Source of the DNA: Pleurotus djamor
Lineage: Eukaryota > Basidiomycota > Agaricomycetes > Agaricales > Pleurotaceae
Direction: 5' to 3'
Assembly: GCA_029747585.1 (NCBI GenBank)
Contig: JAPEVF010000128.1
Span: forward strand, 37,164 to 101,163
Length of the DNA stretch: 64,000 nt
The translations under genes were made by a program, and so were the position numbers. Numbering within the stretch: the stretch's first letter is position 1; each line of letters opens with the position of its first letter. Shown piece after piece: positions 1 through 12,548 of the stretch. Under the pieces are notes generated by a model. The model had not been told where the DNA came from. It made no database searches and saw nothing but the letters and a program-made list of their open reading frames with translations.

Positions 1-1202
1 GTTAGGGATGATGCAGTCTGACGACAGAGACACACCTGTGTACCACCATCAATTGGAGAGTGTAAGGAAAGCACAAGGAACGCATACCGAATCCATTTCG
101 TGGCGCAAAGGCGAGAAGGAGGCATCAAAACGGCTGAGGAGACTGAAACAGGTGAGCGTCCCTGGTTTGCCATGTCACGTTACGAAAGCATGGGTGGTGA
201 TGGGGTCCTATTGTTATCGGACCGATGCTTGGAAAAGTCACAACTTGTTGCGGAACCTGGGTCCTGAATATGGCCATGTGGATTCATTTGATGAAGAACT
301 TGTTTAGTTCTCGTAAGATGGGAGGGGGTATTGTAGCGATCGAGATAAGTCGCTTTCCACCTTGGAGATTGAGGTGACTGAGAGCAGTCGCTCCCAAGCT
401 GCGTTTCATGGCAATCGCATCGAAATGACCAATTCTCATAAGTCAGACCTTCAATATAGGAGGCCCCTATCAATGCTTCAAGCCGAAAACTTGAGGAGAT
501 GAAGGCCAACCTGGCTCAGGTGGACGGAACTGCCTGAAATCACGCGTCACAGGGTGTCTCTGGGTTATCTAAGTACACTATCAGTGGCGTGGAAGCAGCA
601 GGAGCGGCTAGAACTGGTACCGACCGAAAGCTGTTAAGGCCCGTCATAAGCACGAGGCTCCCGCGTGTTGTTGTCGATGTTGCCAGCAGAAACTATCACT
701 TACCAGCGTACATGTCTCTGTGCGTGTTTTGTGGATATACGCAACTTCAAGTGCCACAAGCGCGTCGAGCATCGCCCTCAATTTGGAGTCAGAGACTCAA
801 GCTGTTATGATGGACATCCAAAGAGCCAGGAAGGCGTAAGCTGTCTCAGACAAACATATCATCTGCTCCGAAAGGGACAAAAAGGCCACCGAGTGCATTC
901 CGAGTCCTTGGTGGACGGAAATCTAAGCTGGTCTAGCGAGTCGGAATAGCATCTGTATCTTGAATCTCACTTTTGAAGTCGTACCGCTCTGTATTTGTTT
1001 TCCAAGTTGACCAAGTAGGGCGAGGAGGCGGATGCAAAAGGGATGTTAAATTGGGCGTCTAAATTATAGAGCACTGCCTCGCTACTCTAACGTCCGACCA
1101 TGGAGGTTCCTTCTCTTTCCATCTCCACTATAAGTGCCTCAACGTCTATGATTGTGAATGCTCACTTCTCCTCTGTTGGCCAAGTAAACCCGTCTTTGTT
1201 TG
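1..1202. other. No convincing gene; upstream of the first zinc-finger gene
   Basis: I see only short open frames here, up to about 100 codons, with no recognisable domain and no consistent splice structure. The last 150 bases carry AT-rich stretches and pyrimidine tracts, fitting the promoter and leader of the gene that starts at 1203. An ATG at 1099 opens a frame that stops before the gene's confirmed frame, so it is at most an upstream open frame. Confidence 0.4.
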
Positions 1203-3361
1203 ATGTCACCACGCGCGGAAAGCGACCAAGGCCGTCTTATACCAGCAGCGGGCATCAGCATCGTAGTCAACCGTGACGGCGGCAGCGAAGATATACCCAT
1301 ATCGAACCCGGATTTTGGTCAGAGTCCATCGTATGTATGTTTCCTGTGAATCCAGGTGGATTCTGACCGTCCTTCTTTTAGCAATCCTCGGTATAGTGCT
1401 GATTTAACAGCATCGTCCCCCACCACGGGTCTGGACTTTCCCTTGGATCCACCTCTTTTTGCTTCGTCACTGGGTATGTGCGGGAATAGTGATTAGATGG
1501 ATAAGGACTCACCCGCCTTTGTAGATCCTTCAACGGGTCCTGCTTGGCTGGATGGCGTCGGTGCAATACTTCACGCCCAAGACGATCAAGACTATTATCG
1601 TCCAAGGCATAATATCCACGGCCCCAGCCCGGAGCCCGAGCCATTCCCCCCGTCTCCCATCCTACCGTTTTCTGGTGACGAATATCATATCGGCACCTCC
1701 GTTAACAGTAACATGCTCAACTCGCCCTTGGTCCCCTCCTTTAACAGCCTGTCGCTCTCTTCGCCTTTGTCTCCCGCACCTTCGGCAGATTTCGACTACC
1801 CACCACCTGGTCACCATTCTCGACCAGATACTAGCTACGATTTCACGAATCCACCGTTGCTACAACTTCCTGGCAACGTTCTGTCATCGGGCTCCTCCAG
1901 CCCTAGCTTCCTCGCTGTTGATCGGGGGAGTGCCTTATTTGGTGATGAACACAAGGACCCTTTGTTTGACCGTCCTCTACCCAGCCTACGCGTGGATACC
2001 GTTCTTTCGTCACCAGACGGCATCCAGCACTCGCCATCCCCTCTTTCGGAGCCATCCCCCTTCCCAGCTTCACCTTTCCCTCCCCCGTCGTTGACACATT
2101 CTTCACCTTCTGCCTACTCACCACACGCCCTCTTACCTTCGTCGTTGCTCCCCCCTGCGTCCAACTTCTCTACACTCTCCCGTGCTCTAGACGAAACATC
2201 GTTGTCTGATAGTGGCCTCGATGACCCCATGGACAGAGCCGCTTATTTCTCCGGCTCTAACCGGAGACATAGTCATACCGGTCTAAGGGAAGAGATGGGC
2301 ATGTTCGTCGGTCCTACTGCCGAAGACTTTCCTTTTCCCTTGGATTTCAGTGACATGGGCATCGGTATTCCTTCTCGGCCCGGTTCTTCTTCCTCTCGAG
2401 GTCCCCTCACGCCAGAACTACCTCGCTTTCAGTTCGAAGGCACCGGGCACGACATCTCACGTGGGCGTGCTGCTGATCGACTTACCTTGAGCACCCCTGG
2501 TTCACGGAGGGCTAGTCGTAGTCCCTACGCCCGTCAGCCATCTGAGACCAAGGACGACGGTCAGGCCAGCGGTAATGGACACAAACGCAACAAAACATAT
2601 GATCAGTTTCTTAACGTCCCAGGCGTAGGACCAACGATGCGTCTCCAACCCCCTGGTCAAGGTAACTCCCACCAACGCCGCCATAGTACAGGGAATCACC
2701 CACGCGATTCGCCACCTGAAAACACGACAAGCCTGATCGTACCTGTCCAGCAGAGGGGCATCACTGTGCCCATTCCTACCTCTCACCGTTCGAGCGCTAG
2801 TGATAGCGGCATTAGTGTTTCGCCAGACGCCTTCCAGCATCGATTCCTCCACCACACACCAGAACTCGAATCCTCGGTTGCCGGTCCTTCTCGGCACCGT
2901 GACATGGATGATTCAGCTCAGGACTCTAAAAGTGGTGTTCGACGTAGCGCTCGTGTGCGAGCAGCTGTTGCTGCTACTGAGGATGAACCTTCTGGTTCTG
3001 ACAACGAGGCCGAGGACTCGAAAGATCATGTCCGCCGAGAGACGATTGCTTCCTCAGCTACCTTGAAGGCGAGTGGGAATCGGCGGAAGAACGATGTCAA
3101 GTTCTACTGTCCTATATGCAACAATGGCTTTACAGCAAAGCACAATCTACAACGTGAGTGAAACACATTTCCCTAGGCGTTTATTCGAAGTACATCGAGC
3201 TCATGAATCTTTTCCCTTGGGTATGAATAGGGCATCTCCTCGCACATGAAGGCAAGAGACCCTTTGCCTGCAAGTGTGGGCAAAGCTTCACCAATAAATG
3301 GGATCGTACACGCCACCAGAAGAAGTCAAGGATACCTGCTTGCTCCAGGATTGGGTCTTGA
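1203..3361 (+). CDS. C2H2 zinc-finger protein 1 (two C-terminal fingers, 659 aa)
   Basis: Probable DNA-binding transcription factor of the nucleus. Exons 1203-1330, 1382-1473, 1525-3153 and 3231-3361 keep one frame through all joins; introns are 51, 51 and 77 bases. The first ~590 residues are low-complexity, rich in Ser and Pro. Near the end, finger 1 has ligands C602, C605, H618, H622 and the core FTAKHNLQR; finger 2 has C630-x-C632, H645 and probably C654, so its knuckle is CxC, not CxxC. The last intron splits the Arg617 codon just before H618, as in its five relatives downstream. The ATG at 1203 was chosen because it is the only start keeping exon 1 in frame. It is the longest member of the cluster. 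DNA targets are unknown. The zinc-finger call is firm; the transcription-factor role is inferred from the family. Confidence 0.85.
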
Positions 3362-6068
3362 AAATCTCTACCATCTTTATCTTCTATCTTCATCTCATCA
3401 CCATCTCCTTTCGCTTCCACGACAAAAATTATGCACCCCCTTTCCTCCAATGGTTCTCTCTCCTTCCTGAATTGTATCCACTACATACCTCTCCCTCCCT
3501 CGCGCTCTCCTGCTTACTGCTCTAGATTAGCCCGCTCTCCTCGCACCTCTCATCCGAATGATGCCTCGTTTCTCTTCATTACTTTCATCTTCCGCCTCTT
3601 CATTTTTCATTTCCTCTCCACTGTCCAGGCTTTTTATCCATATTAACCCCTAATGTATGTTAGCATTCCTTGAGGGGATCTGTCGGTTTTTTTTCGGCTT
3701 GCACAACAAAATAACCCATCGCATCCTGTCCTATTAGCACCACCCCACCACCCCATGTATCCTACATAGAAATCTGCCTCCGCCCCCACATACACCTCCA
3801 TATCGTCTCTGCCGGTTCCACGTTCGTGCGTCTCTTTCATGTATACCTGCAATGAATGAGCTGTGGATATGACATGCAGGCCTCATCACATGGTGACTTG
3901 TGTTGTGTGTATGAGTGCGGCATTAGGCATGACCCTTCCAACTTTGCTGAAGCATTCATTCAAGTATGTCATTCGTTCTCCATCGCTAAATTACTGCGAC
4001 GATAGCATTGAATACTTCCGCGTTTTGCTCTCATAAACGCCACCTCCCCGTTCATTTAAGTATTAAACGCCCACCCAGAAACGGTCAAAGCTCTCCAATT
4101 GCCTCGCTTTTGGAGACACGCATCTTCGTCTCTCAAGCAACGCGGTTCTGGGGTTGCAAGCTGAGCGCGCGTCTAATGCGATACATGCACGGATCTCTAT
4201 ACAAGCTCCTCTAAGGCAATCATCTGCCATAGGGCTTTAAACTTTGAGAGGGGCATGTGGTCTGTGAGTGACAGTTGCTCGGTCTTAGCGCTGCCCTTTG
4301 AGAGGATGTGAAATAGCATTATCGCTAGTTCGCCAGTCATAGGACGTTCGAGAAGGCGAAGAAGGCTCCCTTAGGTGACAAGCTTAGGGCATGCAGTGAT
4401 CAATGCTATCGTAGACGCACTTGTGAATGCCCTTGCAAGTTTTCATACAACACTCAATACGTGACCGGTGAGCGTCTCTATCTCCACTCGTGCTGCGTTT
4501 CTTCACCCGGGCTGTCACTTATAGCGCGTAGAAAACCATGCTGCGATTAACGAAGATACATCAGGATGCATTAGAACCCTCGAAACTGCTGTAAAGCCCT
4601 GGTTCCGAGGCCGTGAGGACGATATCGTCCCACCCATTCCGATACCTTTGACGCTCTGACGGGTATATAAACGCTGGGTTCTCTCTTCCTTATGCTCAGG
4701 GAACTGACAAGTGGTTCCCTCAATAATCTGAAGCCCATCTAAATCACCAGGCCTTCACTTCAAGGCTCTTTCTGAAGTGAAAAGCCACAGACCAATGTCT
4801 TTGCCAATGAAAGACTCAAAGATGGGCTTCTTCTCGATAGGGCATACCAAAGCTATCGGTGCAGAAGCTTACGGCCGACAATTTGCCCTTTGTTTCCGCA
4901 CATCCTACCACCTAGGATAATGCAGGCTCTCCGCATTCAAGCTAATGGAAAAGCCTCCCCTTTATGTAAGTTTCCATCCAGGATCGCCAGGTTCTTCGTG
5001 ATTGATCGATCTCGATCTCTTTTGCAAGCAGGGGGTATTATCGATCAGCAGCGCGATGACGTTCCTTTTCATTGGCTGCAAATGTGTTTCTGGTTCTCTT
5101 GGCATGCAGTGTCTTCGTTGTCTTTGATTGGTTGAAGTTCGTCAAGCTTAGGAGGTCTTTCGGTTCGCCCCACTCGTTTGCGCTCACTAGAACCCATTGT
5201 ATCTTGTTCGCGTCACGTATATGAGCTTTTCAACACAAAAAGAACCGCAGGGAGGCCCCAAGTCAAGACAACTTGGGAAGAAGCAAGCGAATTCCAAGGA
5301 AGCGCAAGGGAATGAGCTAGCCGCCCACAACACGGGATAGGAGAGCTCCTGTGCATGACACAGGAGGACGGAAGCAATCTCCCACGTGGGAACTGCCTCT
5401 CTCCCTCCATCTTCAATCCATCTTACCACTGCCACCGTCCAATCGCCCATGGGTAGCCTCGTTCCAGGGGTTATGAAGGGCGCATGTGGACATTGAGCTA
5501 GTTGTCGAAGTACATTGCCCCCGTTCATCAATCTATCAAACTGCATTTGGGCATTTGACGGTGACTCACCCATGCGTGGAGGCTGAGGTCCGAGGAAAGC
5601 GCTCATTGCTGGTGCTCTCGGTTTTGTCGGTTTGCTCGGTCGGGCTGGGCTGCCAAATCTGGGAACCCTTGCCGGAAGCCTCAGCGAGGGCTACGGCCAT
5701 TGAGGTCACATCAACGGCCTGCATGGCTATGCGACGTCGTAATTTTGTTTTCTAGAAAGCGGCGACTGTTACTAGGTGGGTAACATGTCGGCGGGACACA
5801 TCGCCTCTGTCCATCGATGGACTGATTTTTCCACAGAAAGAGATGATAAAGCCGTCCAGGTGACGAGTCGCGCTAACGGATGGCGCCTATCTTGCACAGC
5901 CAAGTCCTTTTTTGGAAAGCGATGCTTCCCTATCCCGAAGACATCGAAGGAGAGCTGTACTAGCATCACACACTTATAAGACCGCCATGCACGGATACTG
6001 CCCTTTGACTTGCACCTTCCACCCCAACCACCACCTAGTAAACACAGCTGGCCGCCCCCTTCATCGTA
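3362..6068. other. Long intergenic region with no clear gene
   Basis: About 2.7 kb with only short frames and no recognisable domain. The first ~300 bases are a pyrimidine-rich 3' flank of zinc-finger gene 1. A TATA-like TATATAA at 4664-4670 is followed by a pyrimidine-rich stretch like the start of a transcript, but no spliceable reading frame follows it. I found nothing else I could support. Confidence 0.4.
4664..4670 (+). promoter_or_regulatory. Orphan TATA-like box
   Basis: TATATAA in the context gggTATATAAacgctggg. It resembles the boxes 45-60 bases upstream of the zinc-finger genes at 10494, 15485 and 19542. No coding exon can be recognised downstream, so it may belong to a decayed cluster member or a non-coding transcript. 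Confidence 0.3.
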
Positions 6069-8121
6069 ATGACAGACGCCACCCATGGCTCTTCAGAGAT
6101 AAACATTCAAATCGAGTCATTTGAGGATGACTCGGTCTCTGTTCATGGCGTCGAGTAGGTCGTGTGTTTATTCGGTGTCACATGCATGCTTATCTCGTCT
6201 CAGAAACTCGAATTCTCCGTACCAGGAGTTTTCTGAGTTCGTGTGTCTCTCCGATGAAGAGAACAGATGGACTTCCGGAAGTAGTGGTCCGTCAAGCCCC
6301 GCCAACCACCGTCAGTGGCCTCCACGCGCTAGCCATGTGTCTCAGCTGAACCATCTTGCAGCGACGATCACTTTAACGAGCAAAGACCCGCAGTTCACGA
6401 CCGCTAGTCACGCCAATGTTCATGTTCGGAATGACTCTAGCAGTTCTCTCAACGGTATGCATACTGTGTCGCTCTCAAGAATCGTTTCTCATACTTTTGC
6501 TCTAGTTCATCATCTTACGCCGCCTCCCATCCGCCCCACTGCTGTCGATACTAGTTTCCTGGATTATCGTACCACTATCCAGGACCCCATTTTCAGCCCC
6601 GAAGAAGCCTTTGCTGGTCACGGTAAATTTTATCTATCGATACCCCGCTCATTAGTATTCACGCCGAAAGTAGAGTTTCCGGATCCCTCTGCAGACGACG
6701 ATGGTCTCCTCTTCGGGCCCTACATGTCCTCGGCCTACACTGGTTCATTCACCAACGATGGCCAACTACCAAGCCCAGTCGAGTCTCAACTAGATCTCAG
6801 TTCTTTCGCCTTACAGTCTGCTCCAGTTCTCGATAACACCGCCATCTTCCTTCAAGTCCCCAGCAGACCTAACCGCCCCCGCAGCAACACCCATGAAGGC
6901 ACTGTTCCAACAGTCGCACCCAGAGATGTCTTTCAGCCAACCAGCCTATCTTCCCCCTTCTCGGACAACGATTATGCTGATTCAGCAGTGGCTGATGATT
7001 ATCTTCCCAGTCCTCACTCGCCCATTGACTCCATGAAGTCTACTTCGTCCACACTCTTCGGCGCTGTCCAGGAACCATACATCGCCCCCGTCATCAAAGC
7101 TGATAATCGCCGCCGCAAAAGCGATACTGGTGTAATGACCACTAAACCCTCGGCCCATCAACTGCAAGCTAGATTCAATGATGTTCGCGCGCAAGCCAAT
7201 CTCGCAGCTTACTCCATTCCCATCGCGCAGCAGCCTGAATATCAGTCACTTCCGGTATACCAGAATCCGTCCACCGACGCCGTGATCCCGGATATGACCA
7301 TGATTCATCAGAGAGCCATGATTGCCAACGCTAACGCCAGCAGAGGTCGCGGAATCGCCAGGAGCAACCCGGCCTCAAGACGTCACAGCCCGTATCCCCA
7401 AGTGAACAAACTACCATCGCCAACCTCGGAGCAACAAAGTCCATACCATGACCTCATAGCTATCAGTGACTCCGCCAATGCTACGGATTTCATCAAGCCC
7501 GAGGATCAGGATCTCCCACTTACCACTGCCCCTTCCATGCTTGGCCGGAACCGGACAGCTCCTGCCGGAAATCCCAACCATGTTCCCCTTGCTCTAAATG
7601 CCAACCTCAGACGCAGCCCGAGCAACCCCGTTCGCGGTAAATTCGATGCAATGACTATGCTTCCTCCAACGCCTTCGGTCGCCAGTGCCAGCTCCAACCA
7701 TTCTCGTCATGTCAGCATGAATGATCAGTTGTTCCGTCCTATCGTCAAGTCGGAAATGGTGATGCCCTCCCTCCATCCCCCGGTTTCCATGAACGTTCCG
7801 AGACAAACCATTACCTCTGATGCTACTCGCGAGGCGGCCAACAAACGCCGCACCAAGCCACCTAAGTTCTTCTGCCACTGTGGAGAGAACTTTACGGCCC
7901 GCCATAACTACGAACGTATGTCCTCATCCGCTCATTCTTCATGTTGACTGTTTGCTTATTTGTCTGCTTATTTGCGTTTGACAGGCCATCTTCAAGCTCA
8001 TGACGGTATCCGCCCTTTCCTGTGTGCTTGCCATACTGCGTTCACAAGTAAATCGGACCGCAAGCGTCATATTGACAAGTCGAAGAAGGATGAATGCAAA
8101 CTTCCTCCCATCGACCTTTAG
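6069..8121 (+). CDS. C2H2 zinc-finger protein 2 (two C-terminal fingers, about 606 aa)
   Basis: Second member of the cluster, same strand as the first. The secure part is exon 6506-7915 plus exon 7985-8121, preceded by 6267-6454. The proposed first exon is 6069-6154, joined over a 112-base intron; this 5' join is tentative because the nearest better acceptor at 6203 leads into a stop. Finger 1 has C548-x-C550, H563, H567 with FTARHNYER; finger 2 is again CxC followed by FTSKSDRKRH and a Cys nine residues after the His. Both fingers therefore lack one residue in the Cys knuckle. The intron 7916-7984 splits the Arg562 codon, as in the relatives. The long N-terminal part is Pro/Ser/Asp-rich and holds VDTSF, a short motif shared with members 3 and 4. 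Probably a nuclear DNA-binding protein. Confidence 0.8.
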
Positions 8122-10493
8122 TCCATGCACCGATCCAACAATGGCCTCACCATCTCTACGAACGAACACTCCTTCCTTGCTGTCAATCACGTTACACAGT
8201 AAAAGTTGTGTTCCCTTTTTCTCGTTTCGTTTCGTTCCTCTCCGCTTTATACCCCGTTGATCTGTGATACCCCCCACACAAGTGTTCGTAAAGTTTTCAT
8301 ACGTGTTCTCATCAATGTTGTTGTTCTACCATAGTCGGATCGCTTTCCTTCGAGCCTCATCAGGCCCCTTCTACATACTACCTACTGCGCAGAAACTGCA
8401 CAGTGTAGCATTATCTTAGCATTATCATTACTTATATAGCGTTGTAACTTTCCATCCCATGTTCTTTGTCTTAGAGTACATTTGTGATGCTGTATATGTT
8501 GATCGTTATAACAAGAAATATTTGTTCGATTGAAGTATGCATAACCTGGCTATAAACCTCCTTGCTCTGATCCATCGGAATCTGAATACAAGTCAATCGT
8601 ATCATGCAGCGTTCACTAAACGTGCGAATGGGTGGAGGGATCGGCACAGTCACTTGCTATGGCTTGACGTACTCCTATCTCCCCTTAATCGGTCACGAGT
8701 CATGATGCTCGTGATCGCGTCTCGCGACGCGCGGCCACTTCAACTTTGTCACAAGTTACAACTTACTTCCGACTTCACTGGGGAATCACCGCGCTGGCCG
8801 CCATCACTTAGGAATCATGTTTTTTGTCTTGTAGCCACCGGGTACTATGAACCATTGCTCATAGGTCCCTTTCCAAGCATCAATCCATCATTGACTGGTG
8901 CACTGGCAGCTCACTTCGGCGACACTTTGGACCTCCGTCTTCCTGCTTTCCGTGCGTCACGAGAGCTTTCGATTTCCGGCAGTACTCTATGGACGACTCT
9001 TCTTCGCTCGGGCACTGTCTAACCATCAGGATATGCCTATTTAAGTTGAAGCAAATGATCCCACATTTGATAAGTACATCATAACCCGTCAGATCTTCAG
9101 AGCCTAGTACTTTTGTGGCCCCCAATGACATCTCCGACCGAACCAAGTAGGTATGGCAAAGCTTGAACTCGGTTTTTTATGCTTAAAACCTCGAATACAC
9201 AGATAGAACCCCACGCCCTTTTGCGCTGCGGGAACGAACCCAGGAATGCATCTTCGAACCTAGTTACAGCTTGTCAAATTGCCAGTACAGGAGCTATCCA
9301 ATTTCGACCGGCATCAGTGTCAACTCCACCCTCGCGGGGTTGGACCACGAGGATGCGCGTTGCCAAGCTGCTCGTAACTGTGCAATGTCCGTAACTGGCA
9401 CAATAAGGAGTCACCCCAATTGCATAGTCCTGAGTTTTCCTTGTTTTTCCAATGGCCGCTTGTACTCATATGGCGTAGACACGTCACATCACAGTAATAT
9501 CAAGTCTTCCCGCCGGATAATTAGGCGTGGCGCATCCCTCCTTGGACGGGGCACATCTTGGTTGAACCACACCCTCGATGACCTCCCCATATAGCTAGTC
9601 TTAGGTTCGTCCTGCTGCTCCTGAGTCATGTGACGACTGGTCTGATTTTGCAACGCCACTCAGCGAGTAGCCCAGCGACTCGTTTTCTGAGTTTCGCTTG
9701 GTGTATACTTAAACCTCCTGGTTCAGACCGATCCTGGACTCGGCGCTTACCTTCATTTTGAAACATTATCGATTGTTCGACAAGGGACAACACCGTCATC
9801 GCTTCAAACTATGTTCACATCAATGGCCACGGTTGTCAATCCATCTTTCTCAGTATAAATTTTTCGTCACTCAATGTCGGCTGTACCTTTCCCCCTTCTT
9901 CCCTTCTCCCTCTACCCTCCCTCAAGTCGTTATTCGGTACACCTTGGCTTGATGCCTTCTTCACATATGAGTCATAGATACGCTGACACATATCTGATGC
10001 TAGGGAATTGCTATGCATCCTTGGGATCGATGGATATTTCATTTCTTACAGCTTGTCTAGAGGCTTCCCGTGGGCTTCCGGTTCGTATATCCTGAAGTGG
10101 CGGTTTGGAGGATTCCAAGGTTCCCTACGCAAAACGCACTCTAGACTACCCCATTTGAAAACCTATTACCGAGGCTTGGTTGTATGTTCACGAGCGGAGC
10201 CAACGGCAGCTGAAATATTCCCCCCTCGGTCTGGTTTCCCTCTTGGTCCCTCGATTGACATAGACTCCTGCGACCAATCCCGCAAGATCACGCGTTCTAT
10301 GGACCGTCAGCGTCCTTCCTTCTTCCATGAGGTCTTAGTCCGCCGGAGAACATTAGCGACTCACCCTCCTTACAGCTTTTCGACTCTGGGGAAAGCTCTA
10401 TATGGACTCACAGCTTTCCCCCAACCCATGCCCTGGTCACCGACAGTCCATATAAACAGATTCGTCACGCTGACTCTACCAACCTGATTTCCC
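8122..10493. other. Intergenic region without a recognisable gene
   Basis: About 2.4 kb containing short frames only. The 3' flank of zinc-finger gene 2 (8122-8530) is T-rich. No repeat from elsewhere in the window and no recognisable domain was seen. Confidence 0.4.
10451..10456 (+). promoter_or_regulatory. TATA box of zinc-finger gene 3
   Basis: TATAAA lies 43 bases upstream of the ATG at 10494. This is a plausible core promoter with a very short leader; the minus-strand relatives have a TATA box at a similar distance. Confidence 0.45.
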
Positions 10494-11846
10494 ATGCGTT
10501 ACTCCAAGGCTGCGCCCGACGACCCCTACACTCAAGCAGGCGGCATCGTCAATATACATGACAATAGGTCTATCTTTTGCTTTCGATTCTCTGTGCCTGA
10601 AGCTGAAACCTATCTCTAGCTTCCAACAAGGGAGAGTAGAAAGGCTCGATGTCGTCGACGCGCCTTGGGGCAGCAGCTTTGGACTATTACTCCCTTCGAA
10701 TTCTCTTGAAGATCACCAAGAGTTCGATCAATTTACCTACGACCAAGCAACGTCGCCCAACGCTGCGGACCCCGGCCACGGTTAGTTTCGAACTCTTTAA
10801 ATCGCGCCTCTTGTCACCACTAATTTTTCTCAGATGCAGCGTTGTCGGACCCTCCGCCTTTCATGATGCTCCCAGTCAACCACCTTAACCACTTCTTTGA
10901 CGTTCCCGCTCATTCTCAACCTCAAACCCACTCGTATATCCCATACACCCAGGTCGACACCACGGCGCAATGGTCGCCGTTGGATGCCATGACATCCGAC
11001 GCCACTCAACAGTCGTATGCAGAAGACCTCGACATTGAGTTTGCAGACGCTGAGACAACTCCGCACCACGACCTCTTCGGTGTTCCTGTTACGCAAGAGC
11101 CCACCCACCCACACCCGCCCCGTCCTTTCNATTGACACCTCGTTCAGAGCAGATAATTACAAGGGACCTCCCGAGATATCTTCGCCTACCTCAACCCAGC
11201 ATTTCTCTCCGCTATCCCTGTATCCCACTCCGAACACCGCTTATTCCTTCACGCCCGCTAGTTCTGCCAGCTCCTTTGACTCAAATCCATATCTCGACCA
11301 TCAAAAACAAGACGCGATGAACGGGCGCACTGACCCCTTCGGGAACGGAGGAGATCTACATGATGGCAACCTCTTAGACTCGGCTGTGAGACATCCTTTT
11401 TTATTAATGATATGGCGTGCGTCCTTCGCTCACACTCGTCTGGATTTTCCTAGGCATTCCGCTTTCCTCCAAGAGCTAACGTTCACGTTCAAGAACCACT
11501 CTTTTCCATCGCGGAACGCGACGACGAGGAAACTACAGGCCCGCCTCATGTACTCCGTGAGATCGTTACCTCTCCTGCTACTAGGAAAGCAGCGTCAAAG
11601 AACCAGAAACGCCCCCGAATATTTGAATGTGACGTATGTCATGAGCGCCTCACCGCAAAGCACAACCTGCGTAGTTAGTCTCAAATTTTCCCGGCTTGAA
11701 TTATCATCCCGCTGACATTTCTCCTAGGGCATAAGGAATCCCACTATGGTATAAAACGATATACATGCACCTGTGGTCGCAAGTTCACGACTATGGGAGA
11801 CCTGAAGCGACACCAAAAATGCCCAAAGCATCTCAGTCCCTTGTAG
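10494..11846 (+). CDS. C2H2 zinc-finger protein 3 (two C-terminal fingers, 374 aa)
   Basis: Third cluster member. Exons 10494-10567, 10620-10780, 10834-11385, 11454-11673 and 11728-11846 form one frame if the single n at 11130 is treated as an extra base. Without that, the frame breaks in the middle of a motif (F-IDTSFRA) also found in member 4 as IDTSVRA. Finger 1: C321, C324, H337, H341 with LTAKHNLRRH. Finger 2: CxC knuckle, then FTTMGDLKRH and a Cys/His-rich tail. The last intron uses donor GTTAGT at 11674 and splits the Arg336 codon immediately before the first His. The nearby alternative donor GTAGTT at 11671 would remove one residue from finger 1, so it was rejected. Likely a nuclear DNA-binding protein; targets unknown. 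Confidence 0.82.
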
Positions 11847-12548
11847 CCGCGCACCCCATGTTGATTACTTAGTTATTTCATATCTTCTGAAGACGTAGTT
11901 GTACCGCTGTCAACCGTTATCCCATTCACTTTCCATGCTATCGTACCATCGAATTCCTGTTTTCCTGCGAGACTTGTGTCCATGGACAGTCTGGACCTAC
12001 GTGTGACATGTGACAGAACTGAAGGGGTCCTGGCCTTCGGTTTTGAACAGCCTCAGTGAACTTCTCCCTCCTGGTTCTACGATGTCACATTTACACGCCA
12101 ACCGAGTGTATTGGCTCTTCCATCGCTTTCGAGCTGGCATATCCACTCTGAATACTTACTTGGTCTGTTCAAGAATTGTCAATGATGCTGCTTCATGCTC
12201 CATGATTCATCGTTGTCTCGACGAAGTTGTTCACAGCCTCCGCGAGACAGAGGGTACTCCTTCGTGATGAACTTCTCATCGAAACAACAGCCACATCTGG
12301 ACTTCCGAATACTCCTTCTCTCTGCTTCACGGCATGAAAACCAAGCCGCGCAATAGGGCGACTCGGACTCGTTTTTTTTNCTTAATTATTGGATTAGCTG
12401 GCTCGCAGCTGGCACATTGGGGGAGCTATACATCCTCTTCAGCTGTAAAGATACTGTGGACTCTACAGGTACCCGTCAACAGCTTTCCATAGGCTTGCAC
12501 TCGTCGCAGTAGATAAAAACTCGATGGTTGGGACCTCACTGCACTGCC
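11847..12548. other. Spacer between zinc-finger genes 3 and 4
   Basis: About 700 bases with no supportable gene. It contains an n at 12380 at the end of a T run, an assembly mark like others in this window. Presumably it holds the terminator of gene 3 and the promoter of gene 4; no clear TATA box was found. Confidence 0.4.

Noticed and set aside
8..307. 99-codon frame near the window start
   Set aside because: No domain, ordinary composition, no splice or promoter support.
1835..2897. Antisense frames inside zinc-finger gene 1
   Set aside because: Shadows of the long GC-biased coding exon.
5187..5606. 139-codon minus-strand frame
   Set aside because: Random-looking translation and no neighbours or signals to support it.
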